Shown in pieces: positions 6,632 to 13,235 of a stretch of DNA of 64,000 nt. A program made the position numbers and the translations under genes. Source of the DNA: a virus; the IMG/VR virus record IMGVR_UViG_3300020213_000029, positions 1 through 64,000 of that record. One strand, 5' to 3'. Each line of letters begins with the position of its first letter. Position 1 is the first letter of the stretch. The notes under the pieces were generated by a model. The model saw only the letters and a list, made by a program, of their open reading frames with translations. It was not told the origin of the DNA and ran no database searches.

Positions 6632-6853
6632 ATGGTCGTACGTATCGATTTTAAGGACGGAACCTTCTCTTGGCATGTCGGCGACAGTGAGGTCCATTTG
6701 AACAGCGGAAACTCTGCCGAACTGGGCGTTCCCATCAAGGGGACTGCTCCCACGGAGACCGAAGCGATGAGGGCGGGCGTCGAAGCGATCCGGGAGATAA
6801 AGAAACGTCGTGAAATGGCTTCACATTACCCTAAAACCATCGAAGTTATGTAA
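6632..6853 (+). CDS. small hypothetical protein (73 aa)
   Basis: Starts MVVRIDFKDGTFSWHVG. An N-terminal beta hairpin is followed by a helix with ETEAMRAGVEAIREIKKRRE, a small alpha/beta plan seen in many phage early proteins. No family assigned. Confidence 0.5.
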   Translation: MVVRIDFKDGTFSWHVGDSEVHLNSGNSAELGVPIKGTAPTETEAMRAGVEAIREIKKRREMASHYPKTIEVM

Positions 6854-6857
6854 GATC

Positions 6858-7130
6858 ATGTATCCCGGAAACTCAGACATGGAAATTGTCGAGTTCGTTG
6901 CCTTACTCCCCCCTATTCTCCCCGGCGCTATCATTGCGCTGCGAGTCGACCCTATTGTTGACCGGCAGCACATGATGCTAAAACATCTTCACGAGGCGAT
7001 CGAAGTCCAGGTCGGCCACAACGAATTTCTGATCATCATCCTCCCCGACAGTGGGAAGATCGATGTGGTTGCAGCGACCGAGGCGCTAGCCTGGTTGCAG
7101 AACTATTTGGGAGTATGTGACAATGAGTGA
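6858..7130 (+). CDS. hypothetical protein (90 aa)
   Basis: From ATG 6858 it reads MYPGNSDMEIVEFVALLPPI. It looks like a small alpha/beta protein (LPPILPGAIIALRVDPIVD, then NEFLIIILPDSGKIDVV). It overlaps the next gene by 8 bases and shares the operon. Not recognised. Confidence 0.5.
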   Translation: MYPGNSDMEIVEFVALLPPILPGAIIALRVDPIVDRQHMMLKHLHEAIEVQVGHNEFLIIILPDSGKIDVVAATEALAWLQNYLGVCDNE

Positions 7131-7335
7131 AGCTGCCTTGCGGGAATTCGCCGAGATGGTCGTAGCACTGTGTGAACCGATGGGGCCTCCCGCCTACTCA
7201 CCGATCACTGATCCGATTCGGACCATTTTACTGAACGCTGCCAAGAAGGCTCTCAGGGAGCCCTCCGAGACCCGTGATCTTTTTGGTATCCGTCCATGGT
7301 TTCAACTCGTCAATTTTGATCCGCACTACGATTGA
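7123..7335 (+). CDS. small hypothetical protein (70 aa)
   Basis: MSEAALREFAEMVVALCEPM at the start and WFQLVNFDPHYD at the end. ATG 7123 is chosen over GTG 7117. The last 26 bases overlap the convergent zinc-ribbon gene. Confidence 0.5.
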   Translation: MSEAALREFAEMVVALCEPMGPPAYSPITDPIRTILLNAAKKALREPSETRDLFGIRPWFQLVNFDPHYD

Positions 7336-7564
7336 GCCGCTTCTTTTTTTCGCGCTTCGTTTCAGGGCGGTAAAACGGCGCCATCCAACCGGTTTCCGGT
7401 AGCCGCTCGGCAACCCATGTAGTCCCGCACTGTTCGCATTCGACGACCGTACCTTCCGGCAGGCTTCCCAGTTTCGAACCGAACGGAACGAATCGGTAAA
7501 CTGTGTCACCGATCGGACGCCCAAGTCCGAGACATACGTGCTCTTGTCGAGCAATAATTTTCAT
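7310..7564 (-). CDS. small zinc-ribbon-like protein
   Basis: 84 residues from ATG 7564 with a GGAG site 7 bases before it. CEQCGTTWVAERLPETGW provides one Cys pair, with another possible ligand in the region of HVCLGLG. The C-terminus is basic (KREKKKRLNRS). A nucleic-acid-binding role is possible. It is read leftward among rightward genes. Confidence 0.6.
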   Translation of the reverse strand: MKIIARQEHVCLGLGRPIGDTVYRFVPFGSKLGSLPEGTVVECEQCGTTWVAERLPETGWMAPFYRPETKREKKKRLNRSADQN

Positions 7565-7580
7565 GAATTAGCTCCTACTG

Positions 7581-7609
7581 TTGACGGATTGATTTTTGCG
7601 TGCTATCCT
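7581..7609 (+). promoter_or_regulatory. sigma-70-type promoter of the ParB-like gene
   Basis: TTGACG (7581-7586), 17 bases, TATCCT (7604-7609). It lies in the divergent gap between 7564 and 7649. Confidence 0.6.
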
Positions 7610-7648
7610 TACATCACTGAGTGACCAAGCAACCTTTGGAGGTATCAA

Positions 7649-8479
7649 GTGTCAACAGTAACGGGAAGCTTCCCCAATGTAATCTACGTCGACCCTCGGG
7701 ACGTGATCGTAGACCTGAGTTACCAGAGAATCCTCGATCAGCCACGAGTTGATCGGATCGTGAAAGGTTTCGACGAGAGGCTGTTCGGGGTTCCGTTCGT
7801 GTCTCGCAGGCGGGGCATACTGTACTGCGTGGATGGACAGCACCGTCTCACCGCCGCAGTGCTCAAAGGGATGAACCGGGTTCCGGTGCAGCTCGTCGAG
7901 AACCTGGAACTGCCCGAGGAAGCCTGGATGTGGGGAGCGGTCAACAACTACCGCAAACTTCACACTTCGGTGGAAGCCTTCAACGGCGCCCTTGTCGCAG
8001 GCAGCCAAGTGCACGCACAGATCAACGAGATCATCACCGATCTCGGGCTGAAAATCTCCAAGACTCGGAGCGATGAGTCGATCGGTGCAACTGGAACGCT
8101 TCTGCAAATCGAGAAGCGGGGCGGGGTTCCCTTGGTGCAAGACACCCTGACGTTGATCAAGACCGTGTGGTATCCACATAAGCTGGCGTGGGATAAACGG
8201 TTCATGGCGGGCGTCGGCATGTTCCTTCATTTCTATGAGCGGATCATCGTATGGGACGACATGGTCGATTCGTTCAAGAAGGGTCTAGCGGACAACTACA
8301 CGCCGCACCTCATCCTCACCAAAGGGGCGGAACTGGACTCCCAATCGGGGATCGCATATCAGCGCAACGAAGCGGTGGCTTTCATCCTGAAACAGGAATA
8401 CAACAAGTACGGACACCACAAGTACGGGTCGGTCAAGAAACGGGATCGGACCATAGGGAAATACAAAGGTTTCGCCTAG
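7649..8479 (+). CDS. ParB/sulfiredoxin-fold (DGQHR) protein
   Basis: 276 residues from GTG 7649, with a TTGGAGGT site 5 bases upstream. Residues about 10-75 form the ParB-like N-terminal domain: YVDPRDVIVDLSYQR at the start and the hallmark VDGQHRLTAAVLKG near residue 66. Such phage ParB-like proteins can bind nucleotides and act as nucleases or DNA-organising factors, but the exact role here is unknown. The C-terminal two thirds are helical. It has its own promoter and terminator, so it is a one-gene unit. Confidence 0.7.
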   Translation: MSTVTGSFPNVIYVDPRDVIVDLSYQRILDQPRVDRIVKGFDERLFGVPFVSRRRGILYCVDGQHRLTAAVLKGMNRVPVQLVENLELPEEAWMWGAVNNYRKLHTSVEAFNGALVAGSQVHAQINEIITDLGLKISKTRSDESIGATGTLLQIEKRGGVPLVQDTLTLIKTVWYPHKLAWDKRFMAGVGMFLHFYERIIVWDDMVDSFKKGLADNYTPHLILTKGAELDSQSGIAYQRNEAVAFILKQEYNKYGHHKYGSVKKRDRTIGKYKGFA

Positions 8480-8495
8480 CAACAAATAACTCAAC

Positions 8496-8534
8496 AAAAA
8501 AGGAGACCCGGGTCGCCCCGGGTCTCCTTTTTTT
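8496..8534 (+). terminator. strong Rho-independent terminator
   Basis: GGAGACCCGGG, loop TCGC, CCCGGGTCTCC, flanked by A6 and T7. It works in either direction in principle and ends the ParB-like unit. Confidence 0.9.
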
Positions 8535-8556
8535 ATGCCCCTTTCCCGATAATTAA

Positions 8557-8793
8557 ATGGTGCTACACTATTTGGTCGTGGGTCATTGGAGTGGATTTAA
8601 TATTGGGCAACGGAGCCCGGATGTGATCTTCTGTCAGTCGATGCTAGGACAGCCTGAAACGGGCTTCTGGTCCGCCAATGATGAAGATGCCTTCCTCGAC
8701 TGCATCGAGGAGAAGGCCAGTAATGAGTGGGAGTGCCTAGCCAGTTTCTTCCCCAGGAATTGGTTTCACCTTTTCGATTCTGCGATCTATTAG
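8557..8793 (+). CDS. divergent PxNW-like small protein (78 aa)
   Basis: Starts MVLHYLVVGHWSGFNIGQRS. Near the end it reads ASFFPRNWFHLFDSAIY, so FPxNW is kept but nine residues replace the usual Val end. It follows the terminator, as a lone gene. Membership is probable but weaker than for the others. Confidence 0.45.
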   Translation: MVLHYLVVGHWSGFNIGQRSPDVIFCQSMLGQPETGFWSANDEDAFLDCIEEKASNEWECLASFFPRNWFHLFDSAIY

Positions 8794-8803
8794 GGATTTT
8801 ACA

Positions 8804-8971
8804 GTGCGTGATATGCCCCTGTTTGATGAAGAGCCGAGTTGCTTAGAGTGCGGGGAAATAAAATTTCGAGAATCATCAATACCAGGAGTTTGTTTTGCTT
8901 GCTTTAAGTCTGTCCGAGACGAAGATACCGAGGGAGTGGAGTTCTCATATCATCGTCAAGGTATGCCCTAG
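8804..8971 (+). CDS. small two-CxxC zinc-finger protein (55 aa)
   Basis: From GTG 8804: MRDMPLFDEEPSCLECGEIK, then CFACFKSVRD. The two CxxC pairs 17 residues apart form a typical treble-clef or ribbon knuckle. AGGGA lies 9 bases upstream. The end overlaps the next gene by 77 bases in another frame. Confidence 0.55.
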   Translation: MRDMPLFDEEPSCLECGEIKFRESSIPGVCFACFKSVRDEDTEGVEFSYHRQGMP

Positions 8972-9098
8972 TCACGGCATCTACGCCCCCCTGCTGGAAG
9001 ACGATCGGTGTGACTCGTGGTGCAACTCGCTGGCGCTGTTTGCAACGTTCGCTGAGTTCTATGACGCCATCAAACCCAAGAATGTAGTGCGTTTCTGA
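8895..9098 (+). CDS. small hypothetical protein (67 aa)
   Basis: TTG 8895 is the likely start because AGGAG lies 6 bases upstream. CPSHGIYAPLLEDDRCDSWC gives two spaced Cys pairs. It ends IKPKNVVRF, reminiscent of the PxNW tail without the Trp, but I do not place it in that family. Confidence 0.45.
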   Translation: MLALSLSETKIPREWSSHIIVKVCPSHGIYAPLLEDDRCDSWCNSLALFATFAEFYDAIKPKNVVRF

Positions 9099-9099
9099 A

Positions 9100-9825
9100 A
9101 TGAACATCGATGCGTTATGGAAGCGCTACAAACACGACCCCAAAGAGGCTGATCGTAATGAGATCGCCATCTACTATATGCCTGCCGTCCGAAAAGTGGC
9201 GCAGACGATGGCGTACGGATTGCCGTCCAGTGTCGACGTGGAAGATTTGAACTCGTACGGTCTGTTCGGTCTGTTCGATGCCATCGAAAAATTCGATCCC
9301 GATAAAGGGTTCAAGTTCGAGACCTATGCGGTGCAGCGAATCCGGGGCGCTATCGTTGATTCGCTACGATCCCTCGACTGGGTGCCCCGGTCGGTGAGAT
9401 CCCGAGGGCGAACCTTGGAGACGGCACTTTCGGAAGATCCGAGACGTTCCACTGCCGGTGCCGCCGATCGGCTAGGCTGGACCGCTAAAGAGGCAAATGA
9501 TACACTAATGAACGTCCACTCCGGAAACGTAGTTTCGCTTGAAGCGAGACTAGGCGACGAAGAGACTCAGCATGGGACCAGCCTGATGTATTTCATTACT
9601 GCACTCGATACGGCAGAGGACTTCGTCAGCATCGAATATGTCGTCAACGAGGTTGCTGCAGCGATCGAAGGGCTCCCGATGCGGGAAGGCCTGATCGTGG
9701 CCCTCTACTACTATGAAGGTTTGACGCTGGCCGAGATCGGTGCTTTACTGCACGTTACTGAGAGTCGGGTCTGCCAGATCCATACCAAGATCTGTTATAC
9801 AGTTCGGCGGGAGTTGTTGAATTGA
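9100..9825 (+). CDS. FliA/WhiG-type RNA polymerase sigma factor
   Basis: 241 residues. Region 2 has DVEDLNSYGLFGLFDAIEKF, then FETYAVQRIRGAIVDSLR and WVPRSVR, which is the sigma-28 signature. Region 4 ends with the helix-turn-helix GLTLAEIGALLHVTESRVCQ. It should direct host polymerase to a subset of phage promoters. The target promoters are not known. The gene starts one base after the upstream stop and overlaps the next gene by four bases. Confidence 0.85.
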   Translation: MNIDALWKRYKHDPKEADRNEIAIYYMPAVRKVAQTMAYGLPSSVDVEDLNSYGLFGLFDAIEKFDPDKGFKFETYAVQRIRGAIVDSLRSLDWVPRSVRSRGRTLETALSEDPRRSTAGAADRLGWTAKEANDTLMNVHSGNVVSLEARLGDEETQHGTSLMYFITALDTAEDFVSIEYVVNEVAAAIEGLPMREGLIVALYYYEGLTLAEIGALLHVTESRVCQIHTKICYTVRRELLN

Positions 9826-10004
9826 GCCGAAAACGAAGGAGGATGAACGCTAAGCAGCTCATTTCCATCGACGCCGATGTCAAGACGCTTCGGAAAATGG
9901 TCAACGAGATGGAGGAGCTAGCCGAGAGTGTGCAAGGCTTCTCCGTCTTGACCCAGATGAAAAACGTGGCCATCGTGGATATTTCAGAGTACGCCCGACA
10001 ATGA
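9822..10004 (+). CDS. small hypothetical protein (up to 60 aa)
   Basis: MNAKQLISIDADVKTLRKMV is the core, a helical protein. TTG 9822 overlaps the sigma-factor stop (TTGA). ATG 9843 follows AAGGAGG with no spacer and is a poor alternative. The end overlaps the next ATG as ATGA. Confidence 0.5.
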   Translation: MSRKRRRMNAKQLISIDADVKTLRKMVNEMEELAESVQGFSVLTQMKNVAIVDISEYARQ

Positions 10005-10240
10005 AAACAAAGTACCAGTCTGCTGGCCTCGGACACATGCGGTTTCCCTGCAGTACCTGCGGGCGCATCGTCTGGAAAAATCAGGACGAAGCGAAGCGGG
10101 AAGCGAAGAGGATCCGTGCCCGCTACGGAATCCGCACTGTTGCCGAAAAATGTCGGGGCGCTCGTGCCGCCAACGGGTGGGATTGGGATTGGGGGTGCGG
10201 TTGGCATGTGGGAGTGAAGGGCTCAAAAAATAATCCTTGA
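10001..10240 (+). CDS. small basic zinc-knuckle-like protein (79 aa)
   Basis: CSTCGRIVWKNQDEAKREAK gives one CxxC, and KCRGARAANGWDWDWGCGWH supplies further Cys and His. The protein is basic with a Trp-rich end. A nucleic-acid-binding role is only a guess. It starts by ATGA overlap. Confidence 0.5.
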   Translation: MKTKYQSAGLGHMRFPCSTCGRIVWKNQDEAKREAKRIRARYGIRTVAEKCRGARAANGWDWDWGCGWHVGVKGSKNNP

Positions 10241-10265
10241 CAGCCGATAGATCTGGTAGTACAAT
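10237..10265 (+). promoter_or_regulatory. strong sigma-70 promoter of the PTH2/tRNA-like unit
   Basis: TTGACA (10237-10242), 17 bases, TACAAT (10260-10265). This is the closest match to consensus in the window. It drives the PTH2 gene and, with no terminator seen between, probably also the tRNA-like cluster. Confidence 0.75.
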
Positions 10266-10327
10266 AGACAGCATCGACAACCGAAAGGCAGAAAACATTG
10301 TAGGGCAAACCTGAACCTCATGAGAAA

Positions 10328-10651
10328 ATGTACATCCTAGCTAGGGCCGATATCGGTCCCGGCCTTCAAGCGGCGCAATCAGCTCATGCCGCTTTTCAAA
10401 TTTCAGCTGAGTATCCCCAAGTGGTCGAAGACTGGCTGAAAGATTCAAGCACAATTGTGCTGCTGTCTGTTGACAGCGAAGATCAGTTGTTGGAATGGGC
10501 TGACGTATGCCACAAGGAACGGGTCACCTATCTCCTCGTGAGAGAACCCGATCTGGGGGACGAGCACACGGCGCTGATCGTGCCTCCGTCGCATGTCGGC
10601 CCAAGATTTTCTGAGCTACCATTGCAAGGCGAGGTGGTTGTAGTGGTATAA
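10328..10651 (+). CDS. PTH2-family peptidyl-tRNA hydrolase
   Basis: 107 residues. MYILARADIGPGLQAAQSAH matches the PTH2 opening (hydrophobic strand, GxxxAQxxHA). REPDLGDEHTALIVPP matches the REPDLGxxxTA motif late in the fold. PTH2 frees amino acids or peptides from tRNA that dropped off ribosomes, and is common in archaea and eukaryotes but also found in actinobacteria and some phages. The gene ends 12 bases before a run of tRNA-like structures and shares their promoter, so a joint role in tRNA supply or repair is likely. Confidence 0.75.
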   Translation: MYILARADIGPGLQAAQSAHAAFQISAEYPQVVEDWLKDSSTIVLLSVDSEDQLLEWADVCHKERVTYLLVREPDLGDEHTALIVPPSHVGPRFSELPLQGEVVVVV

Positions 10652-10663
10652 TCAGAGAAACAT

Positions 10664-10726
10664 TCCGGGGAGAAGCGGCCAATCGGTTGCAGGCTTGTAG
10701 AAGTTCGAATCTTCACCCCGGAGCCA
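10664..10726 (+). ncRNA. tRNA-like structure 1 (two arms, CCA end)
   Basis: Acceptor-like stem TCCGGGG/CCCCGGA, then G and CCA. The T-arm GAAG-TTCGAAT-CTTC is canonical. Only one other hairpin fits between (GCGGCC-AATC-GGTTGC, 10675-10690), and its 4-base loop cannot hold an anticodon. At 63 bases it is about 13 shorter than a normal tRNA. Confidence 0.5.
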
Positions 10727-10727
10727 G

Positions 10728-10804
10728 CCTCGGCAGGGAATTCGCTATCAAGGAACGTGTAGCGGAAAGCCCTCTTTGATGTGCAGGTCATCAGCCGAGG
10801 ACCA
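10728..10804 (+). ncRNA. tRNA-like structure 2 (CCA end)
   Basis: Stem CCTCGGC/GCCGAGG, then A and CCA. T-arm-like hairpin TGATG-TGCAGGT-CATCA. The middle folds as one long hairpin (GGG...CGCTA/TAGCG...CCC) with a 12-base loop rather than D and anticodon arms. It starts one base after structure 1. Confidence 0.45.
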
Positions 10805-10805
10805 T

Positions 10806-10857
10806 GCCAGGGTCCCCGTACGGCGGGACTAGGAGTTCATTACTCGCCCTGGCTCCA
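10806..10857 (+). ncRNA. tRNA-like structure 3 (very short, CCA end)
   Basis: Stem GCCAGGG/CCCTGGC, then T and CCA. A hairpin TCCC-CGTACGGC-GGGA comes next, then a T-arm-like GAG-TTCATTA-CTC. At 52 bases with no room for a D-arm it is half a tRNA. It begins one base after structure 2. Confidence 0.45.
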
Positions 10858-10929
10858 TGCCTGAATAGTGTAGTAGCTGCACGCTCGACTCTAACTCGGG
10901 AAGGACCGGAGCGTAACCGGATCAGGCTC
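10858..10929 (+). tRNA. tRNA-like structure 4, possible CUA anticodon
   Basis: Acceptor GCCTGA/TCAGGC, D-arm GTGT-AGTAGCT-GCAC, anticodon stem CTCGA/TCGGG with 7-base loop CTCTAAC, and a T-stem CCGG/CCGG. With U33 the anticodon would be CUA, which reads UAG. Against a working tRNA: the T-loop AGCGTAA lacks the TTC core, the D-loop lacks GG, the first acceptor pair is mismatched and no CCA is encoded. Confidence 0.35.
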
Positions 10930-10934
10930 AACAT

Positions 10935-11013
10935 GGCGGGATAGTGTATGGGCACGCCCTACTCGGCGATCGAGCTTAAGGGAAGAGGTTCCGTTCGATT
11001 CGGTCTCCCGCTA
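10935..11013 (+). ncRNA. tRNA-like structure 5
   Basis: Acceptor GGCGGGA/TCCCGCT, D-stem GTGT/GCAC and a canonical T-loop TTCGATT on a three-pair stem. The anticodon region folds instead as a nested hairpin (CCCT, CTCG-GCGAT-CGAG, AGGG). No CCA is encoded. Identity cannot be assigned. Confidence 0.35.
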
Positions 11014-11040
11014 CTCCGATAAGTACCCACGGAGATTGTC

Positions 11041-11625
11041 GTGGAGATGGTGCTATACGTGGCTGAATGCGAGTTTGATGACCTGGCGGCATTCATGGCC
11101 GATCAATCACACGATCCAAGTTTTGCCGACATAGCCGACGATGAGCAAATCCGTTCGAGGCTGCTTGATGACCTAGCGGCCACGCGAGAAATCGCAGGCA
11201 TGACGCAGCTCGAAGTCGCGAGTCAGATGGGGACCACCCAGTCCGCAGTGTCCGAACTCGAAGCTGGTGAGAGCGATCCACGGCTTTCCACCCTGCAGCG
11301 CTACTCGCGAGCCGTTGGTGCGAAGTTGCACGTCGCCCCCTCAATGACTAATCGAACCAAGGTCCGACAAGCGGTTGGCCGCCTGGTGGCGGGCGCTTGT
11401 TTTGCGGATGAAGAAGTTTGTTCTGGCGCGCCCGTCAACAGTGAGGGGCAGCGTGTCATCATCCCTGTCTCGGAAGATGAGCTGCTCATCGATGTGTGCG
11501 GTCTCGTTCGGCAGGCAGGCGGCGCAGCGCTGGTCGTAGCGGTGAACCTCGAACTGTCAACTCCTCACGATGTTTACCTCATCCACAGGGTGAGCAGTGC
11601 GCCAACAAGGCCCCTCAATGACTAA
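11041..11625 (+). CDS. XRE-family helix-turn-helix regulator
   Basis: 194 residues. The helix-turn-helix is GMTQLEVASQMGTTQSAVSE (about residues 54-73), followed by SDPRLSTLQRYSRAVGAKL. The close fit to HigA-like antitoxin regulators suggests a DNA-binding repressor. No toxin gene is adjacent. Residues after about 100 (SMTNRTKVRQ...) lie on a 274-base segment bounded by 29-bp direct repeats, so the C-terminal half may be a replaceable cassette. The block is GC-rich relative to the phage. GTG 11041 is the start (AGATTGTCGTGGAGATG region), and ATG 11047 is possible. Confidence 0.7.
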   Translation: MEMVLYVAECEFDDLAAFMADQSHDPSFADIADDEQIRSRLLDDLAATREIAGMTQLEVASQMGTTQSAVSELEAGESDPRLSTLQRYSRAVGAKLHVAPSMTNRTKVRQAVGRLVAGACFADEEVCSGAPVNSEGQRVIIPVSEDELLIDVCGLVRQAGGAALVVAVNLELSTPHDVYLIHRVSSAPTRPLND

Positions 11626-11639
11626 TCGAACCAAGGTCC
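11337..11639 (+). repeat. pair of 29-bp direct repeats bounding a 274-bp cassette
   Basis: 11337-11365 and 11611-11639 are identical (beginning CCCCTCAATGACTAATCG). The first copy is read in the XRE frame. The second supplies the ATG of the next gene and the XRE stop. Recombination between them would fuse the XRE protein in frame to the second gene. Confidence 0.85.
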
Positions 11640-11803
11640 AGGTCGCCACGGATGACGACGTTAGATCCGCGGTGCGGGATAGCCTCTCGGGGTTGGGGTT
11701 GACGTTCGATGAGTTACAGGCGCAGGCGGAAGCGGATCGTTTCGACAGCGACCTCGCGAGGCGGACGTGGTTGGCAATCGCAGACCTTGCCGCTTACGCC
11801 TGA
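11618..11803 (+). CDS. small acidic helical protein (61 aa), alternative XRE C-terminus
   Basis: MTNRTKVQVATDDDVRSAVR at the start, ending TWLAIADLAAYA. The first residues are shared with an internal stretch of the XRE protein because of the 29-bp repeat. It may be a separate gene, or the original C-terminal part of the XRE gene cut off by the cassette. The end overlaps the convergent methyltransferase by 10 bases. Confidence 0.5.
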   Translation: MTNRTKVQVATDDDVRSAVRDSLSGLGLTFDELQAQAEADRFDSDLARRTWLAIADLAAYA

Positions 11804-12570
11804 CCCACCGACTTTATAATCAACTCTTCAGCTGTGAAGTTCTTCCCGATCGCTGCAGAATAGGTTGCCTTCAGCGGGCGAATCGAGTCTCGTTTGTATA
11901 GTTCGTGTATTTCTGGAGCGTTGTCATAGGACAAAAGCCAATCGTGCCCCTCATGTAGCAATGCTGCCAAATTCTCGTGATCGCTTTGTGTCAGATAGTG
12001 TTGATACATCGTCTTCCCCCGCATATAATACGGTGGGTCGACATAAAAAAAGGCGTCTTCCATCCTGGCTTTATCGATGACGTCTCGGAAATCGAGCTGC
12101 GTTACCGTGAGCCGGTCACGGAAGAGTTCCGTTGTGTCCTGTATTTGCCGGACAAGATATTCTTGCCGCCACTCCGCATCGATCTTCCATTTTCCTGTTT
12201 GATTCCATCCGCCGACCGGCGACGTGTGAGACTTTCCGCTATAAGCAGTCCGGTTCAGGTAGATCGCAGCGAAAGCGTCGTCGACCGTAGACAGTTCTCG
12301 GAACAAATCGGTAGTAGCGGTCGTGGAGAGGATACGATCACATAAGGCATCAACGTTGCCGGTAGCAACCAGTTGCCAGAACGCAGCGATCTTCGAATCC
12401 AGATCGTTCAACCATATCAAACGATCTGGATCTCGTTGAGCTACGGCGATACTGACACTGGCGCCACCGCAAAACGGTTCACAAAAAAGTGGACCCGGGG
12501 GGACGTCGTCAAGGAACAGATTGACGAGCTTTGACTTCCCCCCCGGATACCTGAAAATGTTTAGCTTCAA
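11794..12570 (-). CDS. D12-class DNA N6-adenine methyltransferase
   Basis: 258 residues, a full-length Dam-type enzyme. FRYPGGKSK (residues 6-14) and CEPFCGGAS (30-38) are the SAM-binding motifs, and the catalytic motif is VDPPYY (about 177-182). It transfers methyl to adenine, probably to shield phage DNA from host restriction or to mark it. The target site cannot be read from the sequence. It starts by a 4-base overlap with the upstream gene. Confidence 0.85.
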   Translation of the reverse strand: MKLNIFRYPGGKSKLVNLFLDDVPPGPLFCEPFCGGASVSIAVAQRDPDRLIWLNDLDSKIAAFWQLVATGNVDALCDRILSTTATTDLFRELSTVDDAFAAIYLNRTAYSGKSHTSPVGGWNQTGKWKIDAEWRQEYLVRQIQDTTELFRDRLTVTQLDFRDVIDKARMEDAFFYVDPPYYMRGKTMYQHYLTQSDHENLAALLHEGHDWLLSYDNAPEIHELYKRDSIRPLKATYSAAIGKNFTAEELIIKSVGQA

Positions 12571-12887
12571 GGGGTAAGCCAGAAGGGATCGGCTTTTCCT
12601 TCAGCGACCAGTTCCAGAGTCTTCAGGTTTGTTTTTTCGGGCCATTGCTCTCTGAATGGGACACAATGCCCAAAAAAATCCGAGTACCATGCCCGATGTC
12701 CACCCCTACTGGCATGGGGACCGTCATGACCGGCTCGGAGGCAGCAGTGCCACGACCGAGGTTTCGCCACGGACGCCCTCAAACCGCCGAATGTCAAAGC
12801 GATACTCTGACATGCGTTTGGGTGTCCGGGGTCGATAAGGTTATCGATCGGGATCTTCTCTTTGCGTCCCGATGACTGGTTCTTCAT
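12567..12887 (-). CDS. small Cys/His phage protein (106 aa)
   Basis: HCCLRAGHDGPHASRGGH, then W, matches a C-x-x-x-x-H-x-G-x-H knuckle found in many actinophage small proteins of unknown role. The leftward start is ATG 12887. It ends in ATGA overlap with the adenine methyltransferase, so the two are probably co-translated. Confidence 0.6.
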   Translation of the reverse strand: MKNQSSGRKEKIPIDNLIDPGHPNACQSIALTFGGLRASVAKPRSWHCCLRAGHDGPHASRGGHRAWYSDFFGHCVPFREQWPEKTNLKTLELVAEGKADPFWLTP

Positions 12888-12905
12888 GAGCGTTTCCTTT
12901 CGTCG

Positions 12906-13214
12906 TTAATCAAGTGGGCACAGCCCCATAGTGGTTACTGTCAGATAACAGCAGGGACACGAAGGTCGTGTAGGAATTGTCATTATAGCACTCCTGGTGC
13001 CCTTCTGTAATACCAAATGAGCACCAGGATAGGCCATATAAAACCCATCATTATATGCAAACCGCTCTACGTCATCTGCTTCTCTTAAACAATGCTGTAC
13101 GTAGGTCAAGTCTGCGCCTAATTCGCTCGCTACATCGTAGCTGCTGATCCATTGCGGAGTGTCATACTCTAATGCTGTCCTAATTCTGGTGCGGATGAAC
13201 GAGACTGTGTCCAT
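12906..13214 (-). CDS. small winged-helix-like protein
   Basis: MDTVSFIRTRIRTALEYDTP from ATG 13214. WISSYDVASELGADLTYVQH resembles a winged-helix recognition unit. The C-terminus holds CPCCYL and GLC, which could bind metal. It lies between exonuclease and methyltransferase genes in the leftward unit. Role unknown. Confidence 0.5.
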   Translation of the reverse strand: MDTVSFIRTRIRTALEYDTPQWISSYDVASELGADLTYVQHCLREADDVERFAYNDGFYMAYPGAHLVLQKGTRSAIMTIPTRPSCPCCYLTVTTMGLCPLD

Positions 13215-13235
13215 GAACGAACTCAACACTAAAAT

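Noticed and set aside
9060-9098. PKNVVRF end of the 8895 protein as a family tail
   Set aside because: The Trp is missing, so resemblance is too slight to count it.
10858-10929. Firm call of a functional amber-suppressor tRNA
   Set aside because: The T-loop and D-loop lack conserved bases, and no gene shows sequence that depends on UAG read-through. Kept only as a hypothesis.
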